This document shows, one piece after another, positions 11,807 through 21,400 of a DNA stretch of 64,000 nt; position 1 is the stretch's first letter; each line of letters starts with the position of its first letter. The translations under genes and the position numbers were made by a program. This stretch comes from Escallonia rubra. Lineage: Eukaryota; Streptophyta; Magnoliopsida; Escalloniales; Escalloniaceae. The stretch spans positions 1 to 64,000 of the forward strand of contig JAVXUO010002268.1 in NCBI GenBank assembly GCA_033065855.1, read 5' to 3'. The notes under the pieces are model-generated. The model made no database searches. It worked only from the letters and a program-made list of their open reading frames with translations, and had not been told where the DNA came from.

Positions 11807-12241
11807 TCAGCTCTATATATATATCTTCACACACATACATCACGGCTTCGAAGACAGGCGTCTTTGATGCCAACATCTCCCTATCGCCTAAATCTGCTTC
11901 GACGGGAATAGAAACCCCTTTCGATAGCTATGGCGGGGTTGTTGACCACTGGGAGCAAAGCTGCAAAGCCAAGGACTCAACCTTGCATACTTGGATGAGG
12001 AGCTTATTCATAAGAGGCATGAATCATCCAATTGTCTATGTCTTCATCGACAATCGATCAAGACCTCTTTTTCATTTTTTTTGATTTTGCATCCTTCCTT
12101 GTATCTTCTGTATTTCAATTTTGATTTATGATAGCTTGATTGCTTGAAGGATTTGGGATTTTTGAGCAAATTTAGGGATTTGGTTGGAAGTTGAACATGA
12201 ATATGAGCCAAGTATATGCATAAAAAGCCCTGTTGAAAAGT
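11807..12241. other. Unassigned DNA between two elements
   Basis: A TATATATATAT run lies at 11814-11824, followed by about 400 bases without a recognisable gene. The five bases 12237-12241 (AAAGT) are the left target-site copy of the Tat element. Confidence 0.5.
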
Positions 12242-12515
12242 TGTTGGTGCGGAATGAGGGTCCTTTGCCACGTCGAGGTGCCACAAAGGATGCAGTCTGA
12301 GTTGGCTTCCAAGTAGGCAAAGTGAGAGACAGCAAGGATGACGTAAGGGCTGAGAGCAAGGCTCCTCAGGCAGGTCACGAGGGCCAGCGGTCGACAGTCT
12401 GTGTCAAGAGTGCAATGTCGAGAGTTCAAAGTCGTAAGTCCAAATGTCTTTCTCTCACTAGAATCCAGAGAGAATGGGTTTGAGGCAGAAGAACTTGAAT
12501 AAGCTCCAGAATCCA

Positions 12516-12524
12516 CTATATATA
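12516..12524 (-). promoter_or_regulatory. LTR TATA box (3' LTR)
   Basis: CTATATATAGTGG on the minus strand lies about 275 bases before the LTR end, leaving a U3 of roughly 1.5 kb. The same box is in the 5' LTR. Confidence 0.6.
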
Positions 12525-13049
12525 GGCACAAATATGCGCGTGTCATCAGCCGACACGTGTCGTGCTCTGGGAGTGACACGTCGCCGTAGGGGGTCCCGCA
12601 GTCTTGATTGTCCGTCGAATTGCCGATCCCCGAGTTCGTGCCGCCCTGCCCTTGCAACGTCCCTCCGCCTGTCTGAGGAGACTGACCACACCGCGGTAGC
12701 GTGGCCAGAGTAGCCCGTTGCCCCAGCCTCCAGTCCAAGCCCTTACTGAATCCCACAAGATGCGTCAACAGACGCGCCGAGATCCTGGCAGCGGTGAGGG
12801 TTACCCCTGCAGCCAACTGCCAGGCGTGCCAGACACGATGCCCTCTGAGGACCTGCTCCCGTCCCGGAGTGACTCGCGGTTCACTGCCCTGGCGATATCA
12901 ATGATCAATGGTGATATGAGTGCGCATGCTCACAGCTCGATATCCAGAGTCCATGGCGAATGGTCCTCGTGCTGGGGCATTGCGAATGGAGCCCCCCCAT
13001 GAGTCTGTCGGGTGATTGTGCCGGCAGTGGCCTTAGGGCTGTGAGTCTA

Positions 13050-13480
13050 ACCCCCGTTGCGAAGACCGGAGCCTTCGGTTGATTGAGCCCGTGAGGGCCG
13101 GAGCCCCCGGTTGATTGTGCGGGCGAGGGCCGGAGCCCCCAGTTGACTGTGTCGGTGAGGGCTTTAGGGTTGTGAGCCCGTTCCGCCGCGGGGGCCGGAG
13201 CCCCGGTTGATTGTGCCGGCGAGGGCCGGAGCCCCCGGATGATTGTGCCGGCGAGGGCTTTAGGGTTGTGAGCCCGTCCCGCCGCGAGGGCCAGAGCCCC
13301 CGGTTGATTATGCCGGCGAGGGCTTTAGGGTTGTGAGCCCGTCCCACCGCGGGGGCCGGAGCCCCGGTTGATTGTGCGGGCGAGGGCCAGAGCCCCCGGT
13401 TGATTGTGCCGGCGAGGGCTTTAGGGTTGTGAGCCCGTCCCGCCGCGAGGGCCAGAGCCCCGGTTGATTGTGCGGGCGAT
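13050..13480. repeat. GC-rich minisatellite in the 3' LTR
   Basis: Repeated units combine GAGGGCCGGAGCCCCCGG, TTGATTGTGCCGGCGAG and GGCTTTAGGGTTGTGAGCCC. The higher-order unit is roughly 90-100 bp. The same array in the 5' LTR (29600-30185) is longer. Confidence 0.8.
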
Positions 13481-13574
13481 AATGGGCGTCACGCGACCAC
13501 TAGCGATGAGTGAGCATTGCTGAATGCGTTGAGTGGGGTGATAGCAGCGGTAAGCAGGTCCTCTCCCCTCCTAA

Positions 13575-13795
13575 GGACAAGGGAGGCCGACCCCCTTCTC
13601 AGGGGGTGGCCGACCCCCTCATAAAAAGGGTGGCCGACCCCCTCACAAGGTGGTTGGCCGACCCCCTCACAAAAGGGGTGGCCGACCCCCTCACAAAAAG
13701 GGGTGGCCGACCCCCTTACAAGGTGGTTGGCCGACCCCCTTCTCAGGGGGTTGGCCGACCCCCTTTCAAAGTGGGTGGCCGACCCCTCTGGGGGG
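13575..13795. repeat. GGCCGACCCCC tandem repeat in the 3' LTR
   Basis: About nine units of 22-25 bp share the core TGGCCGACCCCCT followed by CACAAAAAGGGG-type spacers. The equivalent array in the 5' LTR is at 30285-30475. Confidence 0.82.
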
Positions 13796-14036
13796 AGGTA
13801 CTTTCAATATGTCTGAATGTTTTAAGGCGCGGAGCGCTTTGATCTAGCATGGCGATGTTTGAGCATCGAAGCGTTTTGACCGATGAATGATGTTGAGGAA
13901 TTTGACTACCGAGCGGGTGACGTGTAGTGCCACTGGAGTCTTTTAGCGGGCCCTGGGGTGCGGTCCGCGGGTGACATGTCGTGCCACTGGAGTCTCTTAG
14001 CGGGCCCTGGGGTGCGGTCCGGATAGGTTGTGAATA

Positions 14037-14050
14037 TAAGCCCCCTGCGT
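14037..14050 (-). other. Polypurine tract of the Tat element
   Basis: On the minus strand GCAGGGGGCTTA lies immediately upstream of the 3' LTR, in the expected position for plus-strand priming. Confidence 0.65.
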
Positions 14051-14236
14051 GCGGGGTGCGCGGAGGGGCAACCCGAGCGTGCATCGCACGCATAAACGAT
14101 GTTGAATGTGCTTGGGGAGTGAAACATTAACGTTGGGAATATGCGTAAGTAGCGGGAAAAGGAGAGCGGTAAATTTTTTTTTTTTTTTGTTGAGATTTGA
14201 AAAAAAAAGGGTGGTTGAGATTGGATGGCCCACTTC

Positions 14237-14245
14237 TATAAATAG
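14237..14245 (+). promoter_or_regulatory. TATA box for the antisense PMD gene
   Basis: TATAAATAG lies on the plus strand about 200 bases inside the 3' LTR boundary and about 700 bases before the PMD coding region. The sequence after it is purine-rich, leader-like and non-coding. This is a consensus plant core promoter pointing into the PMD gene, opposite to the retrotransposon transcript. Confidence 0.5.
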
Positions 14246-14339
14246 GGAAGGAGGGGCGGGTGGTTTGTAAAAAAAAAAAAGTCCACATTTTGAGAAGTTG
14301 AGAGGAGAGAAAAAGATAAATGGTGAGAGAGGGAAAACA

Positions 14340-14890
14340 AATGGCCGAGGGGTCGGCCACAGATGGGGGTCGGCGTGGTCAAGGGGTCGTCGGGGTTGGA
14401 GAGAAGGAAAGAAGAGGGGAAGGGGGAGGAGGGAAGAAGAAAGAGGAGGGGGGTCAGCCACACGAGGGGGGTCGGCGGGGGCAGGGGGTTCGACGGGAAG
14501 AGGAGGGTCGGCCACCCCAGGGCGGTCGGCCAACACGGGGGAGAGGAGAGAAGGGAGGGAAGAAAGGGATGAGAGGGGAGGGGGGTCGGCCACGCGAGGG
14601 GGGTCGGCCGGAAGAGGAGGGTCGGTGGGAGAAGCTGCCTCGGGGGGAGTAAGGAGAGAAGGTAGAAGAGAAGAAGGGGGTCGGCGGGGCCGAGGGGGTC
14701 GGGAGCTGGAGGTGGGTCGGTGGGGCCGAAGGGGTTGGGAGCGGGAGGTGGGTCGGCGGGTCGGCGGGGCCGAAGGGGTCGGGATCTGGGGGTGGGTCTG
14801 CGGTGCCGAAGGTGTCGGGAGCTGGAGCGAGGTCGGCGGGGGAAGGGGGGTCGGGAGCTGGAGGGGGGTCGGCGGGGCCAAGAGCCGGGG
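14340..14890 (+). repeat. GGGGTCGGCC-rich leader repeat
   Basis: Degenerate tandem units of GGGGTCGGCGGGGCCGA and GGTCGGGAGCTGGAG type occupy the PMD leader. The core GGGGTCGGCC is the reverse complement of the core of the LTR repeat at 13575-13795, so the two arrays are inverted relative to each other. ORFs here are low-complexity Gly/Arg runs and not credible proteins. Confidence 0.7.
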
Positions 14891-14943
14891 GCAAGGTCAC
14901 GCTTGCCGAGCCGGTGCCCGTTCTAACAAAGTTAAAGCAGCAG

Positions 14944-17900
14944 ATGTGGGTGAAACCACGAGGTGGGGCGGCGATTGCGGCGCGGCCACCGCGAAATGTG
15001 ACGACGGAACCGGTGTCGCCCCCGCCGATAGATGAAGCCGAAGCTACGGGAGGTGGTGAGACGGGAGTGCCACTTTCATTTGATGATGCGTTGGTGAGGA
15101 TGTATGATCTGGACCCGGATAAGACGACCACGCCGTTGAGAGTAAAAGGGGTAGTACCAGCCGTGCCTAGCCGGGAGTTGTGGAGGGAGCTGGCCATCCG
15201 GGTAGCAGATGGTGCGTTTACAGTGCCTTGGAGTGGTGCGTCGATGGGGGAGGAGCCACGAGTACCGTCACCATATGTGCGGGCTTTGAGCTGGGAGGAT
15301 GCGCCCGTGCCGTCACCGAGGTATGTGGCGGGGTTGTTGGTGGAGCGTGCGGATATACCCTGGGCACTTGTGGTGTTCAAGGGTCACGGTACGATGCCGA
15401 TTGGGTGGGACTTCTGGTGTGAGCACATGATGGAGGTGTCGAGGTGGTCGGCATTATTGGAGGTGTTGGGGTTGGTTCCGACGATTGACATTACGGCGAG
15501 GGGGGTGGAGTTGTACATAGACACGCCTGGGATGACTTTGTTGTTGTCGCGATGGAGTACTCAGACACATACCTTTGTGACTGAGTTCGGAGAGATTGGG
15601 CCGACGCTGCTAGATGTGATGATGTTGACGGGGCTGCCGATGCATAGAGAGTTGGATGCACGTGTGACGCGGCTGACTAGTGAGGAGCGGTTGTTGCAGA
15701 CGCAGCTAATTGATATTTTGGCGGAGACGAAGCAGCATCGGAAGGCGACATATAGTGGGTGGCTCCGATTGTTCTATGGCACGCCGCAGGTGAGGTCAGG
15801 GCAGAAATTGGGCAATGCGGCCCATTTCGTGATGGGGCCGTATCACAAGGACGAGTGGTACGAGATGGTGGCCTTTTTGACGATGTACTTGTCGAGGTAA
15901 GTATGATGCGTTCCGTTGTTTGTATGTTTATAGATGTGATGCGAGTTGAGGTTGTATATAATGCGTTGGCTTGTTGTTTTGTTTTGCAGATTCGTGTTTG
16001 AAGGGACGCCGGAGGACGGCATATCCGCGAAGGTGATTCCCCTGGCGATTCGGATGGCGTAGGGGAAGCGTGTTGGGCTAGCTCCCGTGTATCTGGGCAC
16101 CATGTATTCACGGTTGGATCAGTTTGTGAACGACGTGAAAAGGTCGCACGGGCGGTATCAAGTGGCGACCTACGTGGATTGGATGTTTCTGCAGCGGTAC
16201 TTGTATGAGTGTTTTCCAGACTATCGTCCGACAGGATATCCGCTTGAGCATCCAGCACCGAGGACGAGGACAGTGATGCACAGCGGCAGATCACGGGAAG
16301 TGGCACTGTGGTGCAGTGGGGCGCGGGCATTTGCATGGGCGGGCATCAAGAGGCCAGAGTGCCCGTTGTCGCGGTTGATAGATGCGAGGGAGACATGCAT
16401 AGCACGACCGTATAGAGAGATGCATGCGTCATACGGAGTACCCCCTGGTTGCACGGACATGAGATGACGATAGATTTTACCAAGAGGGGGGGTTTGCCAC
16501 CGGCGGACGTTGTGCTCTTGGTGGCCTACTTTCCAGGTTGGCTGCCAGTGATGACTGATGATGGCGGGAAGCCTGCAGAGAACCTATATTACGTGGCTCG
16601 GTATTGCCCGGACCGGTTGTCGCGGACATTTGGGTATGACTTGGAGCCGCCGTGTGGGTATCGTAGCCCGTGGAGTGTGACGACCGCATTCGGATACACG
16701 CGGTATGACAGAGTTTGTGAGTGGCCGGTACCGGTGGTAGCGTGGAGGAAGCCGGGGAGAGCGTCAGTGGGGGCGGTGACGGTGGAGTATACACAGTGGT
16801 GGGAGCGTCTGCGGGCGGTCTGGGCGGAGTGGTTGGCACAGCCATCGGGGACACGACGACTGGTTGACGTGTTCGCCTGTGACCGGGCGTTGAGCTTGGT
16901 ATCGATGACAGCGGCGAGGCAGGCTGGCATGCTGGTGTTAGTGACGGGGAGTGCGGTTGTGAGTTCGGAGAGGGATCCTGATGAGGAGGGCGAGGAGTCT
17001 GAGGAGGATGCTCCAGAGGAGGACCATGGGGAGGAGCCAGTGGTGGCGGTACCGCGGGTGCCAGGGGCCGGCAAGGGGCCGCTGTCGTTATTGCGAGTTG
17101 GGATGATGGAGGGGGCTCGTCAGGCGAGCGCGGGCTCTTCAGACTTGCGGCTGACAGGATCAAAGAGGCCGCGAGATGCGTCGGAGGAGCCAGTGGTTGA
17201 GGTAGGCCGGACTGTGGCCATTTTTTATTAAATCTGGTTTATTGATGTTATTTAATGAAAAAAATTGATATGCTAATGGTTGTTTTTGGACAGGGGTACG
17301 GGGGACAAGCGGTGGAGAGCGGCAGCGATGCAAATGTAGCGGTCGAGACGGAGGAGGCGAGAGTAGCCGAGGTTGATGAGCCAGCAGGCAGGGATGAGCC
17401 GGTAGCGGCCGACGTGTCGGGGACCGGGGCGAGTGGCAGGGTGAGTCCACCACCAGATGTTGAGGAGGGGGTGGATGATGTGTATGGTGGCTTGGTCGAC
17501 GAGTCATTGATGTTCGATGCCAGTGGCTACTGGTGGACAGGCGCGGCGATGGAGGCCGCGGTGGTTGAGCGGGGGGATTTGATGGAGTTGGAGCCTGCAG
17601 TGGCGGTCCCGATTCAGGAGGTGGAGATCCCGGTGCAGGCTGTTGTGGTGGTGCCGTCAGGGTCGGCTGTTGAGGCGAGTGCGACGTTGATGGCGATGCA
17701 CTCGATGACCGTCGGTGTACAGGCAGCCGGAGAAGTGCGTGAGAGGCCTGTGATGGTGTTGAGTGGCACAGCAGCCGGGGAGGCGAGTAGGGGATCGTCG
17801 AGTGGCCAGGCCGATGTGGTAGTATGGGAGAACCTCCAGCTACCTTTGGAGACAGTGCGTCGGTTAGAAATGGTGAAGGTGGCGTAACCGCAGACGTTTG

Positions 17901-18436
17901 AAGGGGTGAATCTGGAGAATCCGGTGCTGCAGAGATGGGTGTACTCAGGGTTTGTGGAGTGGCTGCTGCCGATTGCGAGTGTTCCCGCGGCGGGCTGGAC
18001 GACAGGGTTTATTGAGCGGTCGCTGACAGAGTTCGCGGCGTTCACCTCTTTAGGTGTGCAGCTAGATTGGTTGGCCGAGTTCTTTAGGTCGAGGAGCGAG
18101 GGTGGTGGTGTGGGCGAGAGGATGGCCTTGGTACGTATGGAGGAGATGCAGCTCGAGAGGCGCCGCCAAGGGTTGGAGGTGGAACGATCAGAGATCAACG
18201 GAGAGTTGGTCGTGATCGACAGAGAGGTGGCGGAGATAGAGAGGCAGCTGTCGGACTTGCAGAGACGTCTGAGTGATCTCCAGAGGCGGCGGACGGATGT
18301 GGAAGTGCGAGAGGCTGAGCGTTTGAGGCGGCAGGCTGAGTTCGAGGTGGAGCGGTCGGCGCTACAGGTTCAGCGTCAGGCATTGCAGGCGTTTAGGGCT
18401 CACCCGGTAGCCGCTTTGTTATCTAGCTTCCGGTAG
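14944..18436 (+). pseudogene. Antisense plant mobile domain (PMD) gene of the Tat element, three exons, broken
   Basis: Exon 1 runs to a GTAAGT donor at 15897. The introns are 15897-15989 (93 bp, acceptor TTTTGCAG) and 17202-17293 (92 bp, acceptor TTGGACAG), and exons 2 and 3 join in phase. The first in-frame ATG is 14944; GTG at 14803 opens the same frame. The product would be about 1,100 residues. Its N-terminal half carries a PMD/aminotransferase-like signature (WSTQTHTFVTEFGEIGPTLL followed by DVMMLTGLPM) and a later YCPDRLSRTFGYD stretch. An acidic linker and a Val/Ala-rich region follow. The C-terminus is a heptad-rich coiled coil (about 18135-18400, repeated LSDLQRR). Breaks: TAG at 16060-16062, a frameshift near 16450-16467, and TAA at 17885-17887. 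PMD proteins are known in plant silencing and development and in transposons. The gene's role inside the element is inference. Confidence 0.75.
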
Positions 18437-18888
18437 GTTTATCATAGATTTGATGTCTAGGGAGTGCCCGATAGTGGCCAAAGATGTTTTATGTATGTAT
18501 AAACATCTATTTTGTTGGTACATGAATGTAATTGCATGATGCTTTGTTAACACCTGTAGTGGATGTATGGTATAAGCGTTGTATGTTACGATTATGTGTT
18601 GCGTCTGTTGGATGTCTGTCTGTGTCCCCCCCCGCCTTTTTTCTTTTTCTGCTTCTTTTTTTTTGTAATCGAGGACAAACACTTGATAACTAGAAATGAA
18701 TATAAAAGTAGAGGCAAAGCATAGAGGTAGGGAGTGAAAAGACCGTATATTGATGGTGCGTGGATCAGAGAAATGTCTTTACACAAAAGGAACTCGTAAC
18801 AAGAAACAAAAGTACAAGCTAGTACATGTGTGTATATACACAAAATGTCGGGTCGTGGGGGGGGGGGGGGGGACAGGGCGCAAGCTGA
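18437..18888. other. Convergent intergenic region of PMD and pol
   Basis: The PMD gene (plus) and pol (minus) end here tail to tail. The stretch holds AT-rich likely 3' UTR sequence for both, a C-run near 18626-18634 and a 16-base G-run at 18857-18872. No coding sequence is seen. Confidence 0.6.
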
Positions 18889-21399
18889 TCATGCATAGTA
18901 CTTCTTTAGATAGCGACCATTGACAGGGGCGGTAAGTTGCCCGTCGTCTGGATTGAGCAGGAGGTACGAGCCATTGCTCCTGGCAGTATGTATTTCGAAT
19001 GGCCCCTCCCAGTTGGGTGTAAACTTAGGAGCTGACAAATTGGCCCGTACGTGTTTGGTGGCTTGGAGGACAAGGTCACCTGCTGCGAAGGAGCGAGGTT
19101 TGACGGTCTTCCCGTAGGCTTTGACAAGCTTCTCATGATATGCTTTCATTCGTCGCATGGCATTAGCTCTCTTTTCATCAAGGCTCTCAAGTGCCACCAT
19201 TCTGGTTTCCTCCTCCCCGAGGCCACTGCTGAGGGATAGACGCGCCGAGGCGACTGCGATCTCGGCCGGCACTACACATTCGTCCCCGTAGACGAGGGAG
19301 AAGGGTGTGGCCTTCATAGCTGTGTGTCTGGAAGTTCTGTAGGCCCAGAGGGCATGACTTAGCTTTTCGGACCAAGAGTTGCTCGCATCATGGACCATGC
19401 GCGACAAAACGTGCAACAGAGTTTTGTTAGAGGCTTCAGCCTGACCGTTGCCTTGCGGATAATAAGGAGTCGACGTGGCATGATTGATATCGTCTGCTTC
19501 CATGAGAGTCCGAACATCCCAATTGATGAATGGCGTGCCGTTGTCGGAGATAATACATCGGGGGATGCCGAAGCGACATATGATGTGGTCGCGTAAAAAG
19601 TTGGCGATGGCACCCCCCGTGGCTTTTCGCAGAGGTATGGCTTCGACCCACTTTGTGAAACGCTCCGTTGCGACCATGATCCAAATGTGACCTTTTGATG
19701 GTGGATGTATGGGGCCGATAAGGTCGAGAGCCCAAGAGTGGAATGGCCAAGGGGCCGCGATCATACGTAGGTCGGATGCTGGCATGTGCATTCTGTCTGC
19801 GTGTCTCTGGCAGGGTTGACAGTGTCGTACATGGGAGATTGCGTCGGATTCCATAGTCGGCCAGTAGTACCCCAGCCTGAGTAGTTCTGCATACAACTTC
19901 TGAGAGCCTTGATGTTCGCCACAAGCACCATTGTGCACTTCGTTGATCACCTCGACTGCTTGGGCACCCTGCAAGCATTGTAGGGTGCGTCCCGAAAATC
20001 CTTTGCGAAACAATTCGCCTTCCGTCTCGAAATACTTGACCGACTTACATTTGATAAATCGTGCCGAGCTGCGGTCAGAGGGTAGCAGTCCGTGGGACAA
20101 ATATTGCAGGAAGGGCTGGCGCCAGTCACCCTCAACATTGACGACAAGAGCTTCCGTACGGTCTGGTGCATATAGGCATTCCGAGCAACCCTGCTGCACA
20201 TCTGAAGCATCCTTGGCCATGGATGGCCAAAAGAGACCCATTCGCTGGAGACGACGGTATAGTGGCGTTCCGTCGAGGCCGTAACACTTTTGATGTCCAT
20301 ATTGCAATTTGTGCTTTGCTTCTGCCGGGGCCAAACATCGTGCCAGAGTGCCTCCGGGAAATCGCTTGTACAAGATGTCTCCTAACATAAAGAATTCTGT
20401 AAGAGTGGAGACGAAAGTGAGTGATGATGCTCTAAGCTGGTCGACGATCGGTTGCCTCTGATCATCGGTCGTAGTGTCCGTTGGTACCAAGTCCAACGTC
20501 GTGCATGGTGCCGTCCTTTTGATAATGGTTAGCACGCGTTGTTCACCGTCAATGTCTATTTTTAACGCGATCGTGGCTAAGCTATCCGCATGTCGGTTGT
20601 GGCTCCTGCTGTGATGTTCGTATTGGACATGGCCAAGCTGTCCCTCCAAGTGTTGTACTAGGGCACGATAAGGTGCCAAGGCTGGCTCCCTGACTGCAAA
20701 CTCCCCATCGGCCTGCTTCATGATTAGGTTCGAGTCCCCCTTTACACGCAATGATTTAGCCCCCATGCTGATGGCTAGCATGAGGCCGATGACGAGGGCC
20801 TCGTACTCGGCTTCATTGTTAGATACCGGGAATGCGAGTTTGAAGGATAGGGATGTGGTAACACCTTCTGGGTTCCGAAGGACAATGCCGGCACCTCCTT
20901 GCCGGATGGGAGCTCCATTGGGGTCTTTGCTAGTGGCTGAGCCGTCGAATTCAAGTGTCCACAATTCATCAACATCAGAGGTCAGGGCCGTCTCTTCTCC
21001 AGGCAATTGATGTGAGGTTGGTTCATATTGTTGACGTGGGAAGAAGGCCAAGAGGTCTGCGAGTGCTTGGCTTCGCAAAGCCGTAGGATTCTTGATGGAT
21101 AGGCCGAATTCGGCCAGTAGCAGTAACCAACGAGTAAGTCGGCCAGACAGGGCGGGGCGAGTGAGCATGTATCGTAATGGGTCAGCCTTGGTGACGAGTA
21201 TAATCTGGTGTGACAAGAAGTAGTGTCTGAATTTCTGCGAGGCATAGACCAAGGCGAAGCAATGTTTTTCGAGCTCAGAATAATTGGCCTCGGGTCCTCT
21301 AATTGACCGACTGAGATAATAAACCGGACGTTCCACTCTGTCCACTTTTTGAGCAAGTAACGCCCCTATAGATCTGGGCGTGGAGGTTAGGTAAAGCAA
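18889..21399 (-). pseudogene. Tat pol, 3' part: RNase H, archaeal-type RNase H, integrase
   Basis: An 836-codon open frame begins at the solo-LTR insertion point. First comes the RT-linked RNase H (PVYYLSRSIRGPEANYSELEKH). The second RNase H follows (WTLEFDGSAT, NNEAEYEALVIGL, GDSNLIMKQ, RHADSLA), with the D-E-D-D carboxylates visible. Next is the HHCC zinc region (HNGACGEHQG, CQPCQRHAD) and the integrase core with its three acids in ALDLIGP, IISDNGTPF and GQAEASNKT. The C-terminal part contains GDLVL and WEGPFEI and ends at LKKYYA without a chromodomain. Taken alone this part is open throughout. It is a pseudogene because the RT half is separated from it by 3.2 kb and carries stops. Removing the insertion and one GCAAG copy restores the frame. 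Confidence 0.92.
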
Positions 21400-21400
21400 G

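Larger units (their letters stand above)
12242..14036 (-). repeat. 3' LTR of the Tat element
   Basis: It starts TGTTGGTGCGG and ends GTGAATA (the other copy ends GTGAACA), 1,795 bp. It is nearly identical to the right LTR outside two minisatellite blocks, where it has fewer repeat units. That explains why it is about 208 bp shorter. Confidence 0.9.

Noticed and set aside
12172..12816. 214-codon minus-strand ORF across the 3' LTR edge
   Set aside because: It crosses the LTR/host boundary, and the matching 5' LTR has no equivalent continuous frame; chance opening.
13033..13347. 104-codon ORF in the LTR minisatellite (and 29577-29831 in the other LTR)
   Set aside because: Repeat-driven opening without start context or domain.
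14298..15035. 245-codon Gly/Arg-rich plus-strand ORF and 294/308-codon Pro-rich minus-strand ORFs (13997-15380)
   Set aside because: They read through the GGTCGGC repeat; composition is dictated by the repeat and the PMD frame explains the region.
15677..17163. Minus-strand ORFs of 219 and 228 codons opposite the PMD exons
   Set aside because: Shadows of the GC-rich PMD coding frames.
19436..20300. Minus-strand ORFs of 180 and 117 codons within integrase
   Set aside because: Alternative frames of the 836-codon pol ORF.
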